From assembly GCA_029212785.1 (NCBI GenBank), contig JARGOG010000013.1, positions 1 through 64,000 on the forward strand: a DNA stretch of 64,000 nt. Reading direction: 5' to 3'. Positions within the stretch are counted from its first letter, which is position 1. Each line of letters opens with the position of its first letter. The DNA is from Thalassobaculaceae bacterium. GTDB taxonomy: Bacteria; Pseudomonadota; Alphaproteobacteria; Thalassobaculales; Thalassobaculaceae. The position numbers and the translations under genes were made by a program. Positions 52,303 to 60,508 of the stretch are shown here, one piece after another. A model generated the notes under the pieces. That model was not told the DNA's origin. It worked only from the letters and a program-made list of their open reading frames with translations, and did not search any database.

Positions 52303-52692
52303 ATGGACATCGAGGCCATGCGCAGTGACGGCGCGCAGATTCTCAAAGAGATCATCGGCGAGACATATTTCGAGAAGCGCGCCGCCTCGACCAACGATTT
52401 CAACAAGGATCTGCGGGCATTCTCCGAGATCTATTGCTTCGGGGATATCTGGGCGCGTCCGGGGCTGGAGCGCAAAACCCGAAGCCTGCTGTGTCTCAGC
52501 ATGCTGACCGCACTCGGAAAGAGCGCGGAGCTGGGTCTGCATGTCCGCGGCGCCCTCACCAACGGCTGCACCGTCGAGGAGATCAAGGAGACGTTGCTTC
52601 AGGCCGCTGTCTATTGCGGCCTGCCCGCCGCGGTCGACGCCTACCGGGTGGCCGAAGGCGTGTTGCGCGAGGAGGGCAAGATCGTCGACTAG
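52303..52692 (+). CDS. carboxymuconolactone decarboxylase family protein
   Basis: 129-residue all-alpha protein of the CMD/AhpD-like group. DIWARPGLERKTRSLLCLSM, then LGLHVRGALTNGCTVEEIKE and the LLQAAVYCGLPAAVDAYRVA segment are typical of gamma-carboxymuconolactone decarboxylase-like proteins; the CxxC of AhpD is absent. The AT start at 52303 has GGAGG at 7 bases; an ATG 6 bases upstream has no spacing. It may decarboxylate or support the reductase upstream; its role here is not known. It converges with the LysR gene. Confidence 0.92.
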   Translation: MDIEAMRSDGAQILKEIIGETYFEKRAASTNDFNKDLRAFSEIYCFGDIWARPGLERKTRSLLCLSMLTALGKSAELGLHVRGALTNGCTVEEIKETLLQAAVYCGLPAAVDAYRVAEGVLREEGKIVD

Positions 52693-52736
52693 CCAGGCGA
52701 CGGCGTAGCTGGTCCGGGGGCGGACTCCGGGCCAGC

Positions 52737-53648
52737 CTACCGCAAAGCCGCCCACTGTCCGGACCGGACCATCGCCGCCACCTCTTCGCGCACGTGGCCG
52801 TACAGCGCTTGCATGGCCGGGTTCATCGGCCGCAGGTCGTTGCGGCAGAGCGACACGTTCCAGGTTAACTCCAGGCCGGAAATCGGCAGGGCCGAGACGT
52901 AGCCGCTCAGCAGTTCCTGGCGGACCGCGGTGAGCGGCAGCAGACTGAAGCCCTTTCCCTGATGGGCCAGCTCCACCATGAGGCTCAGGGCATCCACCTC
53001 GACATACCGCGTGGGCTGAATTCCGGTGTCGTTGACGATCTTGCGGATGACATGCGGGATATGCGGAACGATGAGGGGGGCCTGATTGAGTTCCGCAAGG
53101 CTGATATGGTCCCGGCCACAATGCGCAGGGGCGCCGATCGCGAAGAGATTCTCCACGAGGAGCTCTGTCGCATCGATGATGGTGCTGGGGCGCGGGCCAT
53201 AAAGAATGGCCAGATCGATCGTGCCGCCGAGCAGCCATTCATGGAGGAAACTGCTGAAACCTTCCACGATCCGCAGGGACACGCCGGGATAGTCCTCGGC
53301 GAAGCGGTCGAGAAACGATCCGGCGAGGCGCGCCGCCATGGGAGCCGGAACGCCCAGCGTGACGCTGCCCGTGATGCCCGGTCGCGTCTGCTTCCAGAGA
53401 TCGCTTTCCAGCGTTTCCACATCCGTGAGAATGCGCTTGCACCGCCGGAACAGATGCGCGCCGGCATCGGTCAGAGCGACGCCATGGCCATGCCGGTGGA
53501 ACAGCTTGGCACCGACGGCCTCTTCGAACCGTCGGATCTGCCGGCTGACTGCCGACTGGGACAGCTTCAGGACCGCGCCGGCCTTGCTGAGACTCTGTTG
53601 ATCGGCCACATGCACGAAGACGCGCATCTGTCTGATATCCAAGCTCAT
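52737..53648 (-). CDS. LysR family transcriptional regulator
   Basis: 303-residue LysR-type regulator. N-terminal winged HTH (about 1-60) with LSKAGAVLKLSQSAVSRQIRRF; the effector-binding domain follows from about residue 90, with PGITGSVTLGVPAPMAARLA and LVENLFAIGAPAHC. These act as effector-dependent activators or repressors. It converges with the FMO-side operon, so it may regulate that unit from elsewhere, or the genes upstream on its own strand. No dyad was recognised next to it. Confidence 0.94.
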   Translation of the reverse strand: MSLDIRQMRVFVHVADQQSLSKAGAVLKLSQSAVSRQIRRFEEAVGAKLFHRHGHGVALTDAGAHLFRRCKRILTDVETLESDLWKQTRPGITGSVTLGVPAPMAARLAGSFLDRFAEDYPGVSLRIVEGFSSFLHEWLLGGTIDLAILYGPRPSTIIDATELLVENLFAIGAPAHCGRDHISLAELNQAPLIVPHIPHVIRKIVNDTGIQPTRYVEVDALSLMVELAHQGKGFSLLPLTAVRQELLSGYVSALPISGLELTWNVSLCRNDLRPMNPAMQALYGHVREEVAAMVRSGQWAALR

Positions 53649-53744
53649 TACTCCGGTCCGTTGGAGACGTCTGAGCCGCTGCTTGCGCTCAATGCTGCCG
53701 GAAAGCCCCGATGCCGCTGTGCGCCCGCGGCAGGCGGGGTTGGT

Positions 53745-54368
53745 TCAGCCTTCCTTGAAGAACGGATCGGGCAGGGAGGGGTTGCGGAGTTTGGCGGCCG
53801 CCCCGGCGCCCGTTACCGGCAGACCGGTCGGGTCGATCAGGCCGAGTTGCACGAGCACGTTGGCCTGGTCCCACAGGATGTGCTCGTAGGAAACCTTGCC
53901 GTCCTCGATGCCGACGATCACGACGAAGACGACTTCGACCTTTTTGCCGGTCGGTTCGACGCCGGGAAGCATCCAGTCGATGGCGGTCGTATGGGTGAAG
54001 GAAATGATGAGTTCGTCGACCAGTCGCTCCTCGCTGTAGGTGCGCGAGATCGTCTCGAACGTCACGTCGGGCGGAAAGAACTGACCGATCAGTCGATTGG
54101 CGTAGAACGTCCGCACACCACTCGGCCCCTGGCCGCCCACCATGGTCGGGACGTTCACGAGATGCGGGTTGGGCGACATGGTCGACAGCGTCTTGTCGAG
54201 GTCACCCGCCAGTTCGGCTTCCATGTGCGCGTTGAAGATGGCGTCGAGCTTCTTGATCAATGCCGGATCGGTCATGGTGGTCGCTCCGCTGTCTTTGATT
54301 GCCGGAAAAACGCTGCCAACCATTGCGGTGGCGAGACCGGCGACTACGCTTCGTCTTCTTGAATCCAT
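53745..54368 (-). CDS. SnoaL-like protein, possibly Tat-exported
   Basis: 207-residue protein. SnoaL/NTF2-like fold (about 35-190), with KKLDAIFNAHMEAELAGDL, HLVNVPTMVGGQGPSGVRTF and SYEHILWDQANVLVQLGLID. The N-terminus DSRRRSVVAGLATAMVGSV resembles a twin-arginine signal (RRxS-VVAG), suggesting export. An internal Met (54275) would give a cytoplasmic form; both have some SD (AAGG and GGAG). Catalysis could be hydration or dehydration. It shares its theme with the SnoaL domain of the FMO fusion in the same block. Confidence 0.8.
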   Translation of the reverse strand: MDSRRRSVVAGLATAMVGSVFPAIKDSGATTMTDPALIKKLDAIFNAHMEAELAGDLDKTLSTMSPNPHLVNVPTMVGGQGPSGVRTFYANRLIGQFFPPDVTFETISRTYSEERLVDELIISFTHTTAIDWMLPGVEPTGKKVEVVFVVIVGIEDGKVSYEHILWDQANVLVQLGLIDPTGLPVTGAGAAAKLRNPSLPDPFFKEG

Positions 54369-54443
54369 GACACCTTCTTACGTTCTCTCCCGCCACATAG
54401 CCATCGGCATCTGCGGCTTCGATGTCTGCCGCCGGCCGGCGCG

Positions 54444-55088
54444 TCACGTCGCGCCGACGACTCCGTAGATGATCTGGACCTTGGTGCCGAACTCTGGATT
54501 TCCGGGGATGTAGGGCATCGGATCCGTCGTCTCGAGGCGCTTGAGGACAGCGTCGTTCACGAGACCGTTCAGCGTGCCTTCGTAGTCTCGGCTGCCCCAG
54601 AAGTCGTCACGGCAGGTGAATACGGCGACGCCACCCGGTCGCAGCACCCGCATCCAGTCGCGCAGCAGCGGCGCCTCTTCGACATAGGTCAGCACACCGA
54701 CACACAGAATCCCGTCCAGACTGTCGGTCTCCAGCGGCAACGGGCCGTTCAGGTCGACCGGTTTCAGCTCGGCATAGATGCCTTTCGAGCGGGCGACATC
54801 CAGGCTCGCGGTCGACATGTCGAACCCGGTCAGCGGTCCCGCGAAGCCCGCCGCCCGCAGGGCGACGCCGGTCATGCCGGTTCCACAGCCGCAATCGAGC
54901 ACGCGCGCTCCGCCGACATCGCCCAGATGTCTGGCGAGCAGTTCGGCGGCGCGGGTGGGGGCTTCGTAGCCCCAGTCCGCGAGCTCGCGGTCATAGTCAC
55001 TGGCCCAGGCGTCGTAGCTCGCGGCGTTGGTGGCGCCGTCCATGGACACCTGTCCGTCACTGCGGATGATCTTGTCGTGATTGGTCAC
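54444..55088 (-). CDS. class I SAM-dependent methyltransferase
   Basis: 214-residue methyltransferase with motif I VLDCGCGTGMTGVALRAAGF, GFDMSTASLDVARSKG, ILCVGVLTYVEEAPLL and MRVLRPGGVAVFTCRDDFWG. The first codon is GTG at 55088 with GGGGAG at 6 bases. The family is general (UbiE/Williams-Beuren type); substrate unknown. Confidence 0.9.
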   Translation of the reverse strand: MTNHDKIIRSDGQVSMDGATNAASYDAWASDYDRELADWGYEAPTRAAELLARHLGDVGGARVLDCGCGTGMTGVALRAAGFAGPLTGFDMSTASLDVARSKGIYAELKPVDLNGPLPLETDSLDGILCVGVLTYVEEAPLLRDWMRVLRPGGVAVFTCRDDFWGSRDYEGTLNGLVNDAVLKRLETTDPMPYIPGNPEFGTKVQIIYGVVGAT

Positions 55089-55220
55089 TGTGGCTCCCCG
55101 TCCGGTCTTGGTGATCTCGCTTCGGGTGAGCGGCCAAGCCTAACGCGGTGAGGGCGGAAGTCGACCCCCTCGAATACGGGCTTCGGCGTCTTCAGGCCGT
55201 TCGGCAGGAGGAAATCGGCG

Positions 55221-56483
55221 TCAGCCGGCGTCCGTCTTGCGCTCGGCCACCGTCTCGACCCAGCGGTCGTCGAACACCATTTCCCGAACGATCTTGAATT
55301 GATCATTGAAGCTGTAGCGGCTGGCCGGAATGTGCACGGTCTTGTCGCCGGGGGAAATGACTTCCCGGTTCAGATGGTAGAGCTTCCGGGCTTGGAAATG
55401 GCGCATGACGTCGCCGTAGAAGCGATGGTTGCGGGCGTCCATGTGCTGGAAACTCATCGAATTGAACACGACCGAGGCCCGCCCCTTGAACTCGCCCAGA
55501 CGCCACGGCGGGATGACGATGACGCGACAGCCCTCGGGCGGTCGGATCGGTCCCTCGAAAGCGCCGTAGACCTGCTCTCCGAAATGCGATCGCAGATAGG
55601 CATAGGTCAGGATCAGATTCACGGGTAGATCAGTCAGCATATAGACCACATCCGGTCGGATCCGCAGCAGCCGCGATGCGGCAGCACCGAAGCCGCCGCC
55701 GACCTCCAGGACAGATCCGTTCTCCGGCACGAGCCCGCTGAGGCGGCAGGCATAGTAGGTCGACTGCAGACTCTTGGCGGTGACGGTGCCGATACCCGGG
55801 ATATCGAAGACGCGGGCACCGAACCGGTCGTCGTCCAGGATCAAGGCATCCGCTACGTTCAGCGTCCGGCTCAGGGGAGTGTTCTTCGGGTCTTCCGCCA
55901 CGGCCTTGTGCAGGCGGCGGAACAGACCGCCTCGGGTCGTCGAGAGAATTGGCCGCCACACCTTAAGATCGGCCTCGGTGACGTCCGGGTAGAAGGTCGA
56001 GAAATCCAGCCGTGCGAAATCTATCGGACAGTCAGGGACGGTTTGCGTGCCGCTGGAAACCTCCGATCGACGAAAGTTGGCCAGGTGTTCGACCGTCAGA
56101 GGGATGGAGAACTTCGATACCTCGATCGACGACGGCGTCCAGGCTTCGGTGCGCCGTCGGTTCGTCTCCTCGAGCAGGCGATGATAGACGTCGACCAGTG
56201 GCGGAAGGTCGACGTCGAACCGTTTCGCCGGCGGCACCGCTTCGGGTGCGCGCGGGATCCAGTTGGGAATACTGGATGCACGGTCCAGGACGTTGAGGCA
56301 CGACAAGGCGTTGGCAAGCCCCCTGGGGTCGTTGGGCGCGAGGATATGTCGGCGAAGCCCCTGACGCGCGGCGGCCAAACGATCACCGTTCCACCAGGAT
56401 TGCAGAAGGGATTCGTAGGCCGCCGGGTTCGCGGGGTCCCGCATTGCCTGCATCCGGACAGCCGAAGTTGGCTCCATGTCCAT
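55221..56483 (-). CDS. putative sugar O-methyltransferase
   Basis: About 420 residues. The C-terminal half (from about residue 240) contains the SAM motif SVLEVGGGFGAAASRLLRIR and RPDVVYMLTDLPVNLILTYA; the protein resembles the 'putative sugar O-methyltransferase' family found beside surface polysaccharide genes. The N-terminal half is less typical and of unknown function. A GTG at 56534 is also open, but the ATG at 56483 has TTGGAG upstream and was preferred. There are no polysaccharide genes beside it here. Confidence 0.82.
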   Translation of the reverse strand: MDMEPTSAVRMQAMRDPANPAAYESLLQSWWNGDRLAAARQGLRRHILAPNDPRGLANALSCLNVLDRASSIPNWIPRAPEAVPPAKRFDVDLPPLVDVYHRLLEETNRRRTEAWTPSSIEVSKFSIPLTVEHLANFRRSEVSSGTQTVPDCPIDFARLDFSTFYPDVTEADLKVWRPILSTTRGGLFRRLHKAVAEDPKNTPLSRTLNVADALILDDDRFGARVFDIPGIGTVTAKSLQSTYYACRLSGLVPENGSVLEVGGGFGAAASRLLRIRPDVVYMLTDLPVNLILTYAYLRSHFGEQVYGAFEGPIRPPEGCRVIVIPPWRLGEFKGRASVVFNSMSFQHMDARNHRFYGDVMRHFQARKLYHLNREVISPGDKTVHIPASRYSFNDQFKIVREMVFDDRWVETVAERKTDAG

Positions 56484-56614
56484 GCGCTCCAATCTCCGGC
56501 ACCAAGCATCCCTAACGACATCGTTTGTTGGCACGAGTCGCCTATCGATGTCACGGGAACTCGGCTTATCCTCACGGAAAACGACGTCAACAAAGCGAGT
56601 GGGAGGACTGTGAG

Positions 56615-57598
56615 ATGCGGATGCGTAAACTCGGCGGAAGCGGGATTGACGTTCCGGTCATCGGGCTCGGCTGCATGGTGATGCCCGGGTTCTACGCTGC
56701 CGGAAGTGAAGAGGAGTCGATCGCGACACTGCATCGCGCGGCGGAGATCGGCGTGACGATGCTCGATAGTTCGGACCTGTACGGCAACGGCAAGAACGAG
56801 GAACTGATCGGCCGGGCCATCGCCGGGCGACGGGATGGGTATTTCATCGTCACCAAATTCGGCAACGTGCGGACACCCGACGGCAAGCCCTCCGTCGACG
56901 GGCGGCCGGACTATGTCCAGCAGGCCTGCGAGGCGAGCCTGAAGCGGCTGAACATCGACACTATCGACCTGTACTACCAGCATCGGGTCGATCCGACGGT
57001 GCCGATCGAGGAGACCGTGGGCGCGATGGGGCGGCTGGTCGAGCAAGGCAAGGTCCGGTTCATCGGTCTGTCCGAGGCGGCACCCGGCACCATCCGCCGC
57101 GGCCACGCAACCTTTCCCGTCGCCGCCGTGCAGACGGAGTATTCGCTGTGGAGCCGGGACGTGGAGGACGAGGTGTTGCCGCTGACGAAGGAGCTCGGCA
57201 TCGCCTTTGTCGCCTATTCGCCTCTGGGGCGCGGGATCTTCGGCGGCGAGGTCACCGGTGCCGACAGTCTGGCCGAGGGCGATAGGCGGCGCGACCATCC
57301 CCGGTTCCAGGGCGCGGCCCTCGAACGCAATCTCAAGCTGCTGGAACCGGTGCGGGCGCTGGCCGAGAAGAAGGATGCGACGGTGGCGCAGATCGCGATC
57401 GCCTGGGTGCTGGCTCGCGGCGACAACGTCATCGCCATCCCGGGTACCCGAAAGATCCCGCATCTGGAAGCGAACGCCGCCGCCGCCGCTATCGAGTTGT
57501 CACCGCAGGAGGTCGCCGCGCTGGATGCCGCCATCCCACCGGGGGCCGCTGAGGGCACGCGCTATCCGGCGGGGCAGTTGGCGATGCTGAACCGCTGA
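56615..57598 (+). CDS. aldo/keto reductase
   Basis: 327-residue TIM-barrel NADPH-dependent reductase of the AKR superfamily, plant auxin-regulated/YajO-like branch. Catalytic residues: MLDSSDLYGNGKNEELIGRA with the Asp/Tyr, VTKFGN with the Lys, and DLYYQHRVDPTVPIEETVGA with His. The end NPAGDIPGTR-like NVIAIPGTRKIPHLEANA is usual. The start at 56615 has GGGAGGA at 7 bases; the earlier frame runs into the divergent gene. It likely reduces aldehydes or methylglyoxal; substrate unknown. Confidence 0.94.
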   Translation: MRMRKLGGSGIDVPVIGLGCMVMPGFYAAGSEEESIATLHRAAEIGVTMLDSSDLYGNGKNEELIGRAIAGRRDGYFIVTKFGNVRTPDGKPSVDGRPDYVQQACEASLKRLNIDTIDLYYQHRVDPTVPIEETVGAMGRLVEQGKVRFIGLSEAAPGTIRRGHATFPVAAVQTEYSLWSRDVEDEVLPLTKELGIAFVAYSPLGRGIFGGEVTGADSLAEGDRRRDHPRFQGAALERNLKLLEPVRALAEKKDATVAQIAIAWVLARGDNVIAIPGTRKIPHLEANAAAAAIELSPQEVAALDAAIPPGAAEGTRYPAGQLAMLNR

Positions 57599-57635
57599 GC
57601 CGAACCGATGTGCGCGCGCCCTCAGGCCGCTTGGG

Positions 57636-58820
57636 TTACGCTGCCTGGGTGCCCCCCCGGGCCAGGGCCTTGGCGGGGTCGACGAACGGCACGGCGACGA
57701 CCATCGCCGCGCGGGGGCCGAGCGGCGTGTCGACGATGACGCCGGTGCCGAGCGCAGCATCGCCGATCGGGGCATAGCCGAGGCCGATGTTGCGGTGCAG
57801 GCGCGGCGAGTAGATGGCGCTGGTCACCACGCCGTCGTTGCCCTCGCCGCCGAAGCGGGCGTTCCAGTGCTGCAGGTTGGCGGGGATCGGATCGCCGAGG
57901 ATCTCGATCCCGACCAGCTTGCGGGTGACGCCGCGCGCGGCGATGAGCCTTAGGGCGTCCTTGCCGACATAGTCCGCCTCGATGTCGAGGGAGACGAGAC
58001 GGTCCAGTCCAAGCTCGAACGGGTTGTTCTCCGCCGTCATGTCAGCGCCATAGGACAGCAGCCCGGCCTCGATCCGCCGGATGGCGTTGGGGCCGGACGG
58101 CGCCACGCCGAGGTCGGATCCAAGTTCGAACAACCGCTCCCACAACGCGTCGCCGTAGCGGCCGTCGCGCAGGAAAATCTCGTAGCCGAATTCGCCCGAC
58201 CATCCGGTGCGGGCCACCACGACGGGGGCACCATCCAGTTCCGTTTCGACAAACCGGAAATATTTCAGCGTGTCGATCCAGTCGCCGAACACCCGCTTCA
58301 TCAGCGTGCCGGCCTTCGGTCCCTGGATCTGCAGCGGCGAGACGTCGGGCTCGGTCACGGTGACGTCCCAGGAACCGGCGCGAGCCAAGGCCTTGGCCCA
58401 GAGCAGCAGATCGCCATCGGCCAGTGACAGCCAATACCGGTCCTCGGCCAGCTTCAGCAGCACCGGATCGCTCAGCACGCCGCCGTCATGGTCGCAGAGC
58501 AACACGTACTTCGCCTGTCCGATCTGCATCTTCGAAAGATCGCGGGGCGTCAGGTACTGAGTGAAAGCCGCGGCCTCCGGGCCGGTGATCTCGACCTGAC
58601 GCTCGCCGGCAACGTCCCAGACCGTGACATCCTGGACCAGCGACCAGTAGTCGGCCTCGCCGCGGTACGAAACCGGCATGTACATGTGGTTGTAGATCGT
58701 GAACGCACGCGCCCCCCAGCGTCGGGTGGCGGCGTAGTAGGGGGAGGTGCGCACGCGTGGCCCGAAGACGAGGGTGGGGGCGGCGGCATCGGCGTCAAGC
58801 GTGTCGGCCAGGGTGATCAT
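57636..58820 (-). CDS. DmdA-related GcvT-fold protein
   Basis: 394-residue aminomethyltransferase-type (GcvT fold) protein. Many blocks match DMSP demethylase Dmd[84 protein letters not shown] and the [14 protein letters not shown] end. The SGYSKQGG block of proven DmdA is changed to [10 protein letters not shown], so the activity may differ; other GcvT-fold demethylases (LigM, DMGDH tail, sarcosine-type) are possible. Two starts are supported: ATG 58820 with GAGGAG at 9 bases (used here) and ATG 59069 with GAGGAG at 6 bases, which adds 83 residues in frame. See findings. Confidence 0.82.
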   Translation of the reverse strand: MITLADTLDADAAAPTLVFGPRVRTSPYYAATRRWGARAFTIYNHMYMPVSYRGEADYWSLVQDVTVWDVAGERQVEITGPEAAAFTQYLTPRDLSKMQIGQAKYVLLCDHDGGVLSDPVLLKLAEDRYWLSLADGDLLLWAKALARAGSWDVTVTEPDVSPLQIQGPKAGTLMKRVFGDWIDTLKYFRFVETELDGAPVVVARTGWSGEFGYEIFLRDGRYGDALWERLFELGSDLGVAPSGPNAIRRIEAGLLSYGADMTAENNPFELGLDRLVSLDIEADYVGKDALRLIAARGVTRKLVGIEILGDPIPANLQHWNARFGGEGNDGVVTSAIYSPRLHRNIGLGYAPIGDAALGTGVIVDTPLGPRAAMVVAVPFVDPAKALARGGTQAA

Positions 58821-59338
58821 GGGGTCAATCTCCTCACCTTCAGTCGCCGGCTTTCCAACCGACTCTGCTTTGTCCATCCGCCCTTCTTTTAGGAATACTG
58901 AGTGATCTGTCTGTTCCGGACGCGACTGCCCGTTCGGATATGAATAACTATGGGTAAATTGTTTTGAATCCGACAGAAATTCAGAATCTAATTCATTCCC
59001 GACATGTAGTATGTCGTGAATATCTGTGTTGTGTCGAATTTCGAATATTTGATTGTTCCAGTCCGACATTTGTAGCTCCTCTGTCATCACGTCGAGGGGC
59101 CGGTCGGTGCCGAAGCGCTTTAGCTTTTGTTGACCCGGAGCAAGCTGCCCCTCAAATCACCGGGGGTCCGTCAGGGGGACCAGGCCAGAAACCAACAATA
59201 TGGACGGATAAAAAAATCCGCCCAGGAAAGCCATGCGACCGGGCGGATTCATCGATCCGTTTAGCCGCATTTGTTAAGCGCCCGCAAGCAGGATGCAAAT
59301 CGGCGCTGGCTTGAAAATGCGACGGAGCCGCCGTCCGG
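58821..59338. other. AT-rich region upstream of the DmdA-related gene
   Basis: 518 bases. From 58821 to 59069 the reading frame of the downstream gene stays open for 83 codons on the minus strand, with an SD and start at 59069 and another candidate (AGAAGGG then ATG) at 58878. This stretch is clearly AT-richer than its surroundings. Then, to 59338, come the terminator of the EamA gene and spacer. No other gene is seen. Confidence 0.6.
59208..59249 (-). terminator. strong intrinsic terminator after the EamA gene
   Basis: On the minus strand: AATCCGCCC (59241-59249) pairs with GGGCGGATT (59215-59223), 17-base loop, followed by TTTTTTTATCC. It ends the transcript of the EamA gene before the DmdA-related gene. 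Confidence 0.88.
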
Positions 59339-60244
59339 TCAAGCAGATTTCGCCCGGCGCCTGACCACGGTTTCGCGGTGCCAGATATACAGGCCGCTGG
59401 CGACCACCAACGCGGCACCGGCAAAGGTCCAGGTCCCCGGCACATCGCCCCACACCAGCATGCCCAGCAGGATCGCCCAGAGCAGGCAGGTGTATTTGAA
59501 CGGCCCGACGAGGCCGACCTCGCCGAACCTCAGGCTTTCGATCATCAGGCCTTGAGCGACGGCGACGAGGGTGGCGGTGACGACGAAGAGCAGGGCATCG
59601 GCCGCGGTCAACGCCACCCAGCCGAAGGGCAAGGTGAGCAGCCCGGCGAAGGAGAGGATCCCGGTCGACAGGATCAGCATCATCAGCGTCGATTCCCCGC
59701 CGGTGCCCATCTTGCGCGTGACGATATCGCGCATCGCACCGACGAAGGCGGCGACGATCGGAATCAGGGCGACGATCCGGAACATCTCCGGCGTCGGACG
59801 GACCATGACGACGACGCCGGCGAAACCGACGGCGACGGCACTCCAGCGCCGCCAGCCCACCGGCTCCGCCAGCAACAGGGCGGCAAGCGCGGTACCGAAG
59901 ATCGGGCCGGCGAAGGAGATCGCGATGGCGTCGGCGATCGGCAGCAGCCAGAGCGAGGTGACGAACAGGAATGTCGAGACCGACATCAGCCCGCCGCGTG
60001 CCAGCTGCAACGGCCAGCTGCGCACCTTCAGCACCGAGAGCCGGCCGGACGCGGCCGCCCAGCCATAGACCAGAATCACCACCAGCCCGCCGCGGATCGC
60101 CAGGACCTGGCCGATCGGGTAGCGCTCGGTCAACCATTTGGCGATAGCGTCGTTGACCGTGAGGATCGCGGCCGCGGCGACCATCATCAGGATGGCCTTG
60201 GCGGGCGCGGAGGAACCGGAGGTGGGCAGGGCGGAAGCAACCAT
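59339..60244 (-). CDS. EamA family (DMT superfamily) transporter
   Basis: 301-residue inner-membrane protein with about ten TM segments and two EamA repeats (first from LMMVAAAAILTVNDAIAKWL, second from VGAMRDIVTRKMGTGGESTL). The family exports amino acids, metabolites or drugs; the substrate is unknown. Residue 1 at 60244; the protein ends shortly before a strong terminator. It diverges from the ABC-F gene. Confidence 0.93.
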   Translation of the reverse strand: MVASALPTSGSSAPAKAILMMVAAAAILTVNDAIAKWLTERYPIGQVLAIRGGLVVILVYGWAAASGRLSVLKVRSWPLQLARGGLMSVSTFLFVTSLWLLPIADAIAISFAGPIFGTALAALLLAEPVGWRRWSAVAVGFAGVVVMVRPTPEMFRIVALIPIVAAFVGAMRDIVTRKMGTGGESTLMMLILSTGILSFAGLLTLPFGWVALTAADALLFVVTATLVAVAQGLMIESLRFGEVGLVGPFKYTCLLWAILLGMLVWGDVPGTWTFAGAALVVASGLYIWHRETVVRRRAKSA

Positions 60245-60508
60245 TGCATCAAGTCATACGCCCGGGGTGCGGGCGAGGGAAGACGGGGAACGGGCCGGTC
60301 CCGTCGCCGGATCGGCTGATTATTCGACAGACCGCTATCCTGAACGGGATGCGGGGCCCACATGTCGAAAGACCGGGCGTCTCCCGATAGGGCGCTGTCA
60401 GCGGACATGCGGGTCCTGAATCAGGTTCTGGACCACGAAGGCGCATCGATCGGATGCATGCTCGGTTCCCGCTTGGCCGGCTCCCGCAAGCGGTGCTATC
60501 ACCCGGCC

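Noticed and set aside
57636-58820. Firm call of DMSP demethylase
   Set aside because: The SGYSKQGG block of proven DmdA is not present; only the rest of the fold matches well.
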